64,000 nucleotides of DNA. Source: Micromonospora arborensis (GTDB taxonomy: Bacteria > Actinomycetota > Actinomycetes > Mycobacteriales > Micromonosporaceae). The position numbers and the translations under genes are program-made. Positions 53,429 through 62,454 of this stretch are shown piece after piece (the first letter of the stretch is position 1; each line of letters opens with the position of its first letter). Under the pieces are notes generated by a model. It did not search any database. It saw only the letters and a program-made list of their open reading frames with translations, and had not been told where the DNA came from. The stretch is taken from the NCBI RefSeq assembly GCF_003205615.1, contig NZ_PYBV01000017.1, positions 1 through 64,000 on the forward strand, given 5' to 3'.

Positions 53429-54034
53429 TCAGGACGATCGCGGGGTCGCGCCGAGCAGGGCCGCCACTCCGGTCAGGTAGGTCGCGCGGTCCGGGACGCC
53501 GGTCAGCAGGCGCTGGATGTACCAGCCCGGGACCAGGCCGAACAGCGCCGCCCCGGTGGCGTCCGGGTCGGCGTGGGCGGGGAGTTCGCCGGACCGCTGG
53601 GCCCGCCGGACCAGGGCCGTGAAGTGCTCACGGAGGCCCGTGTACGTCTCGGCGACGAAGGCAGCCAGTGCCGGGTCGCGCTGCGACTCGCCCCAGACCT
53701 GGATCGCGATGCGCAGCGCACCATCCTCGTCGAGCTGGGTCTCGATGTACGCCAGCATCCGGTCGAGCACCGCCAGCAGCGGCAGCGGCGGGTCCTGCCG
53801 GGTCAGCTCGGTGAGCACCTGACCCGCACCGCCGATCGCCTGCTCGGCGATCGCGTTGATCAGGTCGGTCTTGCTCGGGAAGTAGCGGTAGACCGCGCCC
53901 ACCGAGAGATCGGCCTCGGTGATCACGTCCTGCATCGAGGTGCGGTGGAAGCCCTCCCGCAGGAAGCACCGGCGGGCGGCCTCGACGATCTGCCGGCGGC
54001 GGGCGGTGCGGTGTTCTTCGGAGACCCGTGGCAC
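53429..54034 (-). CDS. TetR-family repressor, divergent from a membrane protein gene
   Basis: The protein is 201 aa, GTG start. The helix-turn-helix region is RQIVEAARRCFLREGFHRTS followed by DVITEADLSVGAVYRYFPSKTDLINA. The ligand domain is complete and ends ATPRSS. The 96-bp gap to the divergent membrane protein gene holds operator-like repeats with TCGTT cores. TetR regulators of this layout usually repress the neighbour and themselves, responding to a toxic or hydrophobic compound. Confidence 0.92.
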   Translation of the reverse strand: MPRVSEEHRTARRRQIVEAARRCFLREGFHRTSMQDVITEADLSVGAVYRYFPSKTDLINAIAEQAIGGAGQVLTELTRQDPPLPLLAVLDRMLAYIETQLDEDGALRIAIQVWGESQRDPALAAFVAETYTGLREHFTALVRRAQRSGELPAHADPDATGAALFGLVPGWYIQRLLTGVPDRATYLTGVAALLGATPRSS

Positions 54035-54051
54035 GTCGCACAGTGTAAAGC

Positions 54052-54117
54052 GAACACTCGTTCTTGACGTAGCCCCGGCTCGCGGCGCACTCTTCTAGAA
54101 AAGAACGAGCGTTCGTT
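54052..54117. promoter_or_regulatory. TetR operator region
   Basis: AACGA-GCGT-TCGTT (54104-54117) is an inverted repeat directly before the ribosome site of the membrane protein gene. A related site, GAACACTCGTTC, lies at 54052-54063 near the TetR start. TTGACG (54064-54069) may be a -35. Two sites facing the two divergent genes fit dual repression. Confidence 0.7.
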
Positions 54118-54130
54118 TTAGGAGATTGCC

Positions 54131-55141
54131 ATGCCCCCGTCACCCACCCGCAGCCGCTCGCCGTTGCAGCTCGCCCTCCTGGTCGCCCTCCTTGCGGTGG
54201 CGGTGCAGGCGCTGCTCGTACCACTCTTCGCCGCTCCGGCGGCCAACATCGCCCCCCGCGACCTGCCGATCGCCGTTGCCGGGCCGGCACCCGTGGCCGG
54301 GGACCTGGCCGGCCGGCTCGCCGCGGCCCGGCCCGGCGCGTTCGTGGTGACCACCCTGCCGGACGCCGAAGCGGCCGACCGGGCACTGCGCGACCGCGAG
54401 GTCTACGCCGCCTTCGTCGCCGGCCCGGACGGTGTGGCCCTGCATACCGCGCCGGCCGCCAGCCCGACGGTCGCCGCACTGCTCGCTGAGGCGGCCGGGC
54501 AGGTCTCCGCCGGCCGGCCGGTCCCGGTGGTGTCGGTGGTCCCCGCCGATCCGGACGACCCCCGGGGCGCCGGATTCGCCGCCGGCTTCCTGCCGTTCGC
54601 GATGACCAGCCTGCTGGCCGGTGCGCTGCTGACCCTGCTCGTGCGCGGGCGGACCGCCCGGCTGGCCGGGTTGGCGGCCTACGCCGTGCTCGCCGGGGTG
54701 GCGGGCGTTGTCGTGCTGCACGACTGGCTTGGTGTGATCGACGGGAGCCGGCTCGCCGAGGGGGGCGTGATCGGCCTCTTCGCGCTCGCCGCCGCGGCCA
54801 CCGTCGCCGGGCTGGGTGCGGTGCTCGGCCGGCCGGGGATCGGGCTCGGCGCACTGCTGGTGTTCCTGGTTGGCAACCCGCTCTCGGCTGTCTCCGCCGC
54901 TCCCGAGCTGCTGCCGCAGCCCTGGGGCGAGATCGGGCAGTGGCTGCCGGTCGGCGCGGGCGGCACCGCGCTGCGCTCCGCCGCCTTCTTCGATGGCGCC
55001 GGTGCCGGGCAGGCGGTGGCGATCCTCGCCGGGTACGCAGTGGCAGGGCTGCTCCTGGTGCTACTCGCCCGGCGGGCCGGATCGGCGCCGGTGGTCGGCG
55101 GTCCGGCGGCGGCCGAGCGCTCCGCGGTGGCCGCGGCCTGA
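54131..55141 (+). CDS. membrane protein, possible ABC-2/YhgE-like transporter component
   Basis: The protein is 336 aa, ATG 8-9 nt after AGGAG. An N-terminal transmembrane segment (LQLALLVALLAVAVQALLVPL), an exported region (about 40-155, with DLPIAVAGPAPVAGDLAGRL and EVYAAFVAGPDG), then five to six transmembrane segments to the C-terminus. That layout is the one seen in YhgE/Pip and ABC-2 type exporter permeases. No ATPase is adjacent. The TetR operator before it suggests induction by a compound; export or immunity is a reasonable but unproved role. Confidence 0.8.
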   Translation: MPPSPTRSRSPLQLALLVALLAVAVQALLVPLFAAPAANIAPRDLPIAVAGPAPVAGDLAGRLAAARPGAFVVTTLPDAEAADRALRDREVYAAFVAGPDGVALHTAPAASPTVAALLAEAAGQVSAGRPVPVVSVVPADPDDPRGAGFAAGFLPFAMTSLLAGALLTLLVRGRTARLAGLAAYAVLAGVAGVVVLHDWLGVIDGSRLAEGGVIGLFALAAAATVAGLGAVLGRPGIGLGALLVFLVGNPLSAVSAAPELLPQPWGEIGQWLPVGAGGTALRSAAFFDGAGAGQAVAILAGYAVAGLLLVLLARRAGSAPVVGGPAAAERSAVAAA

Positions 55142-55178
55142 TCGGTCCGGCCGCAGGCCGGGTGCCTGCTCGTCGGGC

Positions 55179-55205
55179 GGGGGCGCGCCGGGTCGGCGCG
55201 CCCCC
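55179..55205 (+). terminator. terminator after the membrane protein gene
   Basis: GGGGGCGCGCC (55179-55189) pairs perfectly with GGCGCGCCCCC (55195-55205) around GGGTC. Confidence 0.7.
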
Positions 55206-55243
55206 CTACTACAAAGTGTCGTTGATAGGGGAGGATGTGTCCC

Positions 55244-55585
55244 GTGGAAGCGTTGAGACTGATCCTCCTCTATGTCCATCTGATCGGCTTCGCCCTGCTG
55301 CTCGGCGGCTCGATCGCCCAGTACGTCAGCGGCCGGCTGCGGGTCAACCCGGCCATGCTCTGGGGGGCGGTGATCCAGTTGCTGACCGGTATCGGGCTCA
55401 GCGCGCCGCTGCGCGACGGTGACGAGCCGGCGCCGGCGAAACTTGTGACGAAGTTGGTGATCGCGCTACTGATCTTCGTCATGGTCTTCTTCTCCCGGAA
55501 GCGGGACGTGGTAAACCGCGGTCATTTCCTCGCGATCGTCGGTCTGACCCTGGTCAACGCGGCGGTCGCGGTCTTTTGGCGGTAA
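55244..55585 (+). CDS. small four-helix membrane protein
   Basis: The protein is 113 aa. GTG 55244 is taken as the start because GGGGAGG lies 9 nt before it; the ATG at 55235 touches that site. Four hydrophobic segments are visible (LILLYVHLIGFALLLGGSIA, LWGAVIQLLTGIGLSAPL, LVTKLVIALLIFVMVFF, FLAIVGLTLVNAAVAVF) with His in the first and last. This resembles small uncharacterised actinobacterial membrane proteins. It lies upstream of the nucleoside uptake operon but is not clearly part of it. Confidence 0.75.
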   Translation: MEALRLILLYVHLIGFALLLGGSIAQYVSGRLRVNPAMLWGAVIQLLTGIGLSAPLRDGDEPAPAKLVTKLVIALLIFVMVFFSRKRDVVNRGHFLAIVGLTLVNAAVAVFWR

Positions 55586-55702
55586 CGTCCGAGGAGGGAC
55601 CGGCCCCGAAAAACCGGACGTTGCGGACGCCCTGGGACTCGCTTACCAGCACTAAGAGTGACTTGCCCCACGCAAGGGTTACACCCGGGTAACAGGCGCT
55701 CA

Positions 55703-55720
55703 ACAGTCGTGCACGATTGT
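55703..55720. promoter_or_regulatory. 18-bp dyad upstream of bmpA
   Basis: ACA-G-TCGTGCACGA-T-TGT is symmetric at 16 of 18 positions. It lies in the 258-bp gap before the lipoprotein gene, 124 bp from its start, and may be an operator for the nucleoside operon. No riboswitch was recognised in the gap. Confidence 0.4.
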
Positions 55721-55843
55721 CGGCCGGTGGGTGGGCGCGGGCGTACGCTCCCGTCCGTAACGTGGGACAGCCGGCGGCACACCGCAGGTCGGCTGATGGG
55801 CTGCCACCGCACTAGGCGCGGTGTGCAATGGGAAGGAGACGTC

Positions 55844-56929
55844 TTGCGCTCGGTGCGTGGGATGCGGATCGCCTCGATCTTCGCGGTGGGTGGGCTCGCG
55901 CTCACCGCCGCCGCTTGTGGCGAGGCCCCCAAGGATGACAACAACGCCGGCAGTGGCGCCAAGAAGTTCAGCGCCTGCATGGTGACCGACGTCGGCGGCA
56001 TCGACGACAAGTCGTTCAACACCTCGGCCTGGAAGGGTCTGCAGGAGGCCAAGGCCGCCAACGACAACATCGACATCAAGTTCGTCGCGTCGAAGGCCGA
56101 GGCCGACTACGAGCCGAACCTGACGCAGTTCGTCAACCAGAAGTGCAACTTCATCCTGGCGGTCGGTGGCCTCATGGGCAACGCCACGAAGAAGATCGCG
56201 GCGGCGAACCCGAAGCAGGAGTTCGGCATCGTCGACTCCAACTCCGAGCTGGACAACATCTACCCGATGCAGTTCGACACCGCCCAGGCCGCGTTCCAGG
56301 CCGGCTACCTGGCCGCCGGGATGAGCAAGAGCGGCAAGGTGGGCACCTACGGTGGTCTGCCGATCCCGCCGGTGACCATCTTCATGGACGGCTTCGTCGA
56401 CGGCGTGGCGTACTACAACCAGACCAAGGGCAAGAACGTCCAGGCGCTCGGTTGGAACAAGCAGACCCAGAAGGGCTCCTTCACCAACGACTTCGCCAAG
56501 CAGGACGAGGGCAAGAAGGTCTCCGACGCGCTGGTCGCCCAGGGCGCGGACATCATCATGCCGGTCGCCGGCGGCTCCGGCCTCGGCACCACCGCCGCGG
56601 CCAAGGCGTCGGGTGGCAAGTACAGCACCATCTGGGTGGACGTCGACGGCTGCGAGAGCACCCCGGACTGCTCCGCGATCGTCACCACCGTGGTCAAGAA
56701 CATCCCGGACGCCGTCAAGGAGGCGGTCGTCAAGGCCGCCGCGGGCGACAAGCTGCCGGCCAAGCCGGGCTTCGTCGGCACCCTGGCCAACAACGGTGTC
56801 TCGCTCGCCCCGTACCACGACTTCGAGGGCAAGGTTCCGGCCGAGCTGAAGGCCGAGATCGACAAGATCAAGGCGGACATCGCCGCGGGCACCATCACCG
56901 TCACCTCGCGGGCCCAGCCGACCAAGTGA
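55844..56929 (+). CDS. bmpA: BmpA-type nucleoside-binding lipoprotein
   Basis: The protein is 361 aa from TTG 55844 (GGAAGGAG five bases before); ATG 55862 is an alternative. A lipoprotein signal (IASIFAVGGLALTAAACGE) puts the modified Cys about residue 26. DVGGIDDKSFNTSAWKGL is the Bmp/Med nucleoside-binding signature, followed by ILAVGGLMGNATKKIAAANP and GGLPIPPVTIFMDGFVDGV. It captures nucleosides outside the cell for the ABC transporter encoded next. A hairpin separates it from the ATPase gene, which would let it be made in excess. Confidence 0.92.
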   Translation: MRSVRGMRIASIFAVGGLALTAAACGEAPKDDNNAGSGAKKFSACMVTDVGGIDDKSFNTSAWKGLQEAKAANDNIDIKFVASKAEADYEPNLTQFVNQKCNFILAVGGLMGNATKKIAAANPKQEFGIVDSNSELDNIYPMQFDTAQAAFQAGYLAAGMSKSGKVGTYGGLPIPPVTIFMDGFVDGVAYYNQTKGKNVQALGWNKQTQKGSFTNDFAKQDEGKKVSDALVAQGADIIMPVAGGSGLGTTAAAKASGGKYSTIWVDVDGCESTPDCSAIVTTVVKNIPDAVKEAVVKAAAGDKLPAKPGFVGTLANNGVSLAPYHDFEGKVPAELKAEIDKIKADIAAGTITVTSRAQPTK

Positions 56930-56986
56930 CAACCGGCCGGCCTCTCCGGTGAGATCATCGGAAGGATCGGCGGGGACAGGTACGAC

Positions 56987-57037
56987 CGATCGGCCGCTCT
57001 GGCCCTGCGGGTGACCCGGGGTCGGAGCGGCCGATCG
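56987..57037 (+). terminator. attenuating hairpin between bmpA and the ATPase gene
   Basis: CGATCGGCCGCTC (56987-56999) pairs perfectly with GAGCGGCCGATCG (57025-57037) around a 25-nt GC-rich loop. Partial termination here would favour the binding protein over the transporter subunits. Confidence 0.7.
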
Positions 57038-57116
57038 CGCACCACGGCGGCCAGGCCGGTCCGGTCGGGTTGACGGCAGCTAGGCTGCACCATCGCTCGC
57101 ACTCCAGGAGGTTGCG

Positions 57117-58720
<1,604 letters not shown>

Positions 58721-58724
<4 letters not shown>

Positions 58725-58804
58725 GCGAGCGTCAGCGAGCGAATCACCGTTTCCGGCCGTTGGTGCCTCATGGCGTCACGCAGCGAAGCGGAGTGACGGC
58801 ATGA
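58721..58804 (+). CDS. 27-residue ORF bridging the ATPase and permease genes
   Basis: ATG at 58721 overlaps the ATPase stop (ATGA), and its own TGA overlaps the permease start (ATGA at 58801-58804), so it fills the gap exactly. It encodes [20 protein letters not shown] and seven more residues, rich in Arg. The DNA has GCGAGCG repeats. It resembles the MSER mini-ORF before cysD. It may carry ribosomes across the gap; it could also be a repeated sequence that happens to be open. Confidence 0.4.
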
Positions 58805-60177
58805 GCAACGACCCCACCCCGCAGTCCGGTTCACCGGACAAGGAGCCGGCGAGCGAGGCGCAGGCCGCGCAGAACGCGCTCGGCAACACCGAACGGGCCG
58901 AGTTGGCGACCGAGCCGAACACTCCGGCGTCGAAGCCGGAGCCGCAGCAGGAGCCGCGGCCCAGCCTGGGCCGGTTGTTCATCGACAACCTCTGGGCGGC
59001 CAACACCTTCACGGTGACTCTGCTGTCGCTGGTGCTGGCGATCGTGGTCGGCGCGGTACTGATGATCATTTCTGATCCGGCGGTGCTCTCCACCTACTCG
59101 TACATCACCTCCCGTCCGTCCGACGCGATCAACTCCAGCTGGACGTTGGTCAGCGAGGCGTACGCGAACCTGTTCAAGGGCTCGATCTTCGACCCCGAGG
59201 CGTTCGCCGGCTGGTTGGACGGCACCAACAGCTGGCAGGCCGTGCTCGCGCCGATCTCCGAGACGCTCACCTACGCCGCGCCGCTGGTCTTCACCGGCCT
59301 GTCGGTCGCGCTGGCCTTCCGTGGCGGCCTGTTCAACATCGGCGCCCAGGGGCAGGCCACCATCGGCGTGATCATGGCGGCGCTGGCCGGCTTCCTGCTG
59401 CCCCTGCCACCCGGGCTGCACCTGCTGGTTGCGGTGCTCGCGGGCGCCCTGGGCGGGGCGATCTGGGGTTTCATCCCCGGCATCCTCAAGGCTCGCGCCG
59501 GCGCGCACGAGGTGATCAACACGATCATGCTCAACTACGTCGCCACGTACTTCCTCACCTGGCTGATCGTGCAGAACGGCGTGCAGGACCCGAACCGCAC
59601 CGACGCGATCAGCAGGGCGGTGGACACGTCCGCCCAACTGCCCCGACTGCTCGGTGACAACCTGCGGGTGCACGCCGGCATCCTGCTCGCCGTGCTGGCG
59701 ACCTGGGCGGTCGCCTGGCTGCTGAACCGCTCGACGCTCGGCTTCGAGCTGCGGGCGGTCGGCGCCAACCCGGACGCCGCCCGCACCGCCGGCATCAGCG
59801 TCACCCGGACGTACATCCTGATCATGGTCTTCGCCGGCATCCTGGCGGGCCTCGGCGGCTCGAACATGGTGCTCGGCTCCACCGCCAGCGCGCTGACGCC
59901 GTTGGTGGTCGCGCAGATCGGCTTCGACGGCATCCTGGTGGCGTTGCTGGGGCGGGTCAAGCCCTGGGGGGTGCTGCTGGCGGCGCTGCTGTTCGGGGCG
60001 CTGCAGGCCGGTGGCAACCGGATGCAGTCGTACTCCGGGATCTCGCTGGAGCTGGTGACCGTGCTCCAGGCGCTGATCGTCATCTTCATCGCCGCGCCGG
60101 CCCTGGTGAAGGCGATCTTCCAGCTCCGGGCCGCACGCGCAGCCCGGTTGCAGACGAGCCTGGCGAAGGGCTGGTAG
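58801..60177 (+). CDS. nucleoside ABC transporter permease 1
   Basis: The protein is 458 aa. A 55-residue hydrophilic head rich in Pro, Glu and Gln precedes about nine transmembrane segments. Family blocks of the BPD_transp_2 group are RGGLFNIGAQGQATIGVIMA (with the conserved NIG-x-x-GQ), AHEVINTIMLNYVA and LGFELRAVGANPDAARTAGI. It forms the membrane channel with permease 2. Its start is reached through the 27-residue ORF. Confidence 0.93.
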   Translation: MSNDPTPQSGSPDKEPASEAQAAQNALGNTERAELATEPNTPASKPEPQQEPRPSLGRLFIDNLWAANTFTVTLLSLVLAIVVGAVLMIISDPAVLSTYSYITSRPSDAINSSWTLVSEAYANLFKGSIFDPEAFAGWLDGTNSWQAVLAPISETLTYAAPLVFTGLSVALAFRGGLFNIGAQGQATIGVIMAALAGFLLPLPPGLHLLVAVLAGALGGAIWGFIPGILKARAGAHEVINTIMLNYVATYFLTWLIVQNGVQDPNRTDAISRAVDTSAQLPRLLGDNLRVHAGILLAVLATWAVAWLLNRSTLGFELRAVGANPDAARTAGISVTRTYILIMVFAGILAGLGGSNMVLGSTASALTPLVVAQIGFDGILVALLGRVKPWGVLLAALLFGALQAGGNRMQSYSGISLELVTVLQALIVIFIAAPALVKAIFQLRAARAARLQTSLAKGW

Positions 60178-60180
60178 CTG

Positions 60181-61461
60181 ATGTCCACCATGGCTGTCCC
60201 CGACATCGCGGTCGCCCCGGTCCGCAAGGGCTTCTGGACCCGGAGCCGCAAGGTTGGCCTCACGCTGCTGGGGCTCGGCCTGTTGGCCGCGGTGCTCTTC
60301 GGCGCGCTCGCCACCGAACAGGAAGCCCGGTTCACGCTCAGCGACGACGCGGCCGGCGCCGCGTTGGAGATCAACGGCACGATCGGGGCGATCCTGTTCG
60401 GGATCATCGCGATCGCCGCCGGCGCGGCGCTGCTCGCCGGAGTGCCGAAACGATGGTTTCTTCCCGTGCTCGCCGTCGGGCTCGTCGGCTTCGTGCTGTC
60501 GTTCCTCTGCTGGCAGGTCTCCGCCGCGCCGGCCGGGCAGAACTTCATGCCGCTCGTCAACATCATCCGAGGCACGTTCATCCTGGCCCTGCCGCTGATC
60601 TTCGGCGCGCTCGCCGGTGTGCTCTGCGAACGATCCGGCGTGGTCAACGTGGCCATCGAGGGCCAGTTGCTGATGGGCGCGTTCAGTGGTGCGCTCTTCG
60701 GCAGCATCTCCGGCAGTGTCTGGGTGGGTCTGCTCGCCGCGGCCCTCGGCGGCGCGTTCATCTCGCTGCTGTTGGCCGTCTTCGCGATCCGCTACCTGGT
60801 CGACCAGGTCGTCATCGGCATCGTGCTGAACCTGCTGGCGGTCGGCGTCACCGGCTTCCTCTACGAGCGGCTGATGCAGACCGACGCGGAGAAGTACAAC
60901 AGCGCGCCCCGCTTCAGCAACTGGGAGATCCCGCTGCTGAGGGACATTCCGGTGCTCGGGCCGGCGCTGTTCCGCGGCAACATCTTCCTCTACGTCGGGC
61001 TGCTGCTGGTGCTGGTGATCCACATCGGGCTGTTCCGCACCCGATGGGGGCTGCGTACCCGCTCGGTCGGCGAGCACCCGATCGCCGCCGACACGCTCGG
61101 CGTCAAGGTGCTGCGGGTGCGCTACCGCAACGTGCTGCTGGCCGGCGTGGTCGCCGGAATCGGTGGCGCGTCCTACACGCTGGCGCTCTACTCGTTCACC
61201 AAGAACATGATCGGCGGCAAGGGCTTCATCGCACTGGCCGCGCTGATCTTCGGCCGGTGGAACCCGACAGGTGCGCTGCTCGCCGCGCTCTTCTTCGGTT
61301 TCGCCGACCAGCTCGCCACCTACCTGGGCGCGATCAGCAGCTCGATCCCCAGCCAGTTCCTGGCCATGCTGCCCTACCTGGCGACCATCCTGGCGGTCGC
61401 CGGTCTGGTCGGCCGGGTTCGGGCACCGGCCGCCGACGGCAAGCCGTACATCAAGGGCTGA
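60181..61461 (+). CDS. nucleoside ABC transporter permease 2
   Basis: The protein is 426 aa, starting 3 bp after permease 1. About ten membrane segments; family blocks are ERSGVVNVAIEGQLLMGAF (with the N-x-x-x-E-G-Q motif), DQVVIGIVLNLLAVGVTGFL and GLRTRSVGEHPIAADTLGVKV. It is paired with permease 1 as in NupBC-type importers. A hydrophilic PADGKPYIKG tail ends the protein. A long terminator follows, but the salvage genes lie beyond it in the same direction. Confidence 0.93.
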   Translation: MSTMAVPDIAVAPVRKGFWTRSRKVGLTLLGLGLLAAVLFGALATEQEARFTLSDDAAGAALEINGTIGAILFGIIAIAAGAALLAGVPKRWFLPVLAVGLVGFVLSFLCWQVSAAPAGQNFMPLVNIIRGTFILALPLIFGALAGVLCERSGVVNVAIEGQLLMGAFSGALFGSISGSVWVGLLAAALGGAFISLLLAVFAIRYLVDQVVIGIVLNLLAVGVTGFLYERLMQTDAEKYNSAPRFSNWEIPLLRDIPVLGPALFRGNIFLYVGLLLVLVIHIGLFRTRWGLRTRSVGEHPIAADTLGVKVLRVRYRNVLLAGVVAGIGGASYTLALYSFTKNMIGGKGFIALAALIFGRWNPTGALLAALFFGFADQLATYLGAISSSIPSQFLAMLPYLATILAVAGLVGRVRAPAADGKPYIKG

Positions 61462-61463
61462 CC

Positions 61464-61527
61464 GTGATCAGGTGATGAAAAGTAGGTGTCAGGGGCGTCG
61501 CTGACCTACTTCTCATCACCTGATCAC
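61464..61527 (+). terminator. long hairpin after permease 2
   Basis: GTGATCAGGTGATGA (61464-61478) pairs with 61513-61527, then after one mismatch AAGTAGGT (61480-61487) pairs with 61504-61511. It starts 3 bp after the stop. Confidence 0.75.
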
Positions 61528-61604
61528 TGGAACGGGCGCGCGAAGATTGTCCGTTCACCCGGCCCTGGTGGGTCTGAGCTGGGTCACTTCGGCAGAATGG
61601 CGGC

Positions 61605-62309
61605 ATGACCGACATTGACTGGGCGCGCTTGCGGGCCGCCGCCACCGACGCGATGCGGCACGCGTACGCGCCGTACTCGACGTTTCCGGTCGGCGCGGCC
61701 GCGCTGGTCGACGACGGACGCGTGGTGGTCGGCTGCAACGTCGAGAACGCCGCCTACGGGGTGACGCTGTGTGCCGAGTGCGGCGTCGTCTCCAGCCTGC
61801 ACGCGACCGGTGGCGGTCGACTCGTCGCGCTGTCCTGCGTCGACGCCACCGGTGAGCCGCTGATGCCGTGCGGTCGCTGCCGGCAACTGCTCTGGGAGCA
61901 CGGCGGGCCGGAGTGCCTGATCGAATCGAAGACCCGCCCGCTGCGGATGGCCGAGTTGCTGCCGCACGCCTTCGGCGTGGAGGACCTGGAGGCCGTCACC
62001 GGGGAGACGCCGGTGCCGGTGGTCCCGGAGCGGCTGGCCGCCTGGCGTGGGCGCGGCACCGTCTTCGTGCACCCGGACATGTCCGCCGGTCAGCAGGTCT
62101 GGACGGCGTACTGGGAGCGGTCGGCCGGGGACGACGCCGGCGCCGAGACCGGGGTGCTGGAGGAGGCACCGAGCTGGGACGATCCGGCCGAGGCGATCAC
62201 GTGGGGCCTGGCCCGGACGCCACGGGTGGTGGTGGTCGACGCGACCGGCACGATCTTCTGGGCTGGTGAGGGCGAGCCGCCGGTGGAGATTCCGGTGCGT
62301 TGGTCTTGA
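61605..62309 (+). CDS. cdd: cytidine deaminase with C-terminal extension
   Basis: The protein is 234 aa, about 100 longer than usual Cdd. Residues 1-110 are the enzyme: YAPYSTFPVGAAA, CNVENAAYG (44-52), CAEC (Cys56, catalytic Glu58) and PCGRCRQ (zinc Cys89 and Cys92). It turns cytidine or deoxycytidine into uridine forms. Residues 125-234 form an added domain with VFVHPDMSAGQQVWTAYWER and RTPRVVVVDATGTIFWAGEG, which I do not recognise. Uptake genes lie upstream, thymidine phosphorylase downstream. The repeat hairpin begins at its stop codon. Confidence 0.92.
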   Translation: MTDIDWARLRAAATDAMRHAYAPYSTFPVGAAALVDDGRVVVGCNVENAAYGVTLCAECGVVSSLHATGGGRLVALSCVDATGEPLMPCGRCRQLLWEHGGPECLIESKTRPLRMAELLPHAFGVEDLEAVTGETPVPVVPERLAAWRGRGTVFVHPDMSAGQQVWTAYWERSAGDDAGAETGVLEEAPSWDDPAEAITWGLARTPRVVVVDATGTIFWAGEGEPPVEIPVRWS

Positions 62310-62437
62310 GTGTGGTTGCTGTTCGGGGCCGGGGCCGACCGTGCCCGGCTCCGGGCGGTCAGGCTTGATCCCTCCGCCGGGCACGGTCGGCCCCGGCCCC
62401 GTCGTGGTCACCGGCCGTGCGTCGGTGCCGCCATTCG
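62308..62437. repeat. conserved-loop hairpin, copy B
   Basis: A perfect 26-bp stem (62324-62349 against 62376-62401) encloses a 26-nt loop that matches copy A at 25 of 26 positions. The left flank GAGTGTGGTTGCTGTT (62308-62323) matches copy A at 14 of 16. GCCATTCG lies at 62430-62437. The stem sequence (starting CGGGGCCGGGGCCGACC) is unrelated to copy A. The element begins inside the cdd stop codon. Confidence 0.85.
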
Positions 62438-62454
62438 ACTAGGAAGATCTGCTG

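Noticed and set aside
55201..55240. BlaI-type operator (CTACTACAAAGTGTC) before the small membrane protein gene
   Set aside because: Only one half-site matches; there is no inverted second half.
55586..55843. Purine riboswitch before the nucleoside operon
   Set aside because: The three-way junction and conserved core bases could not be found; only a dyad is reported.
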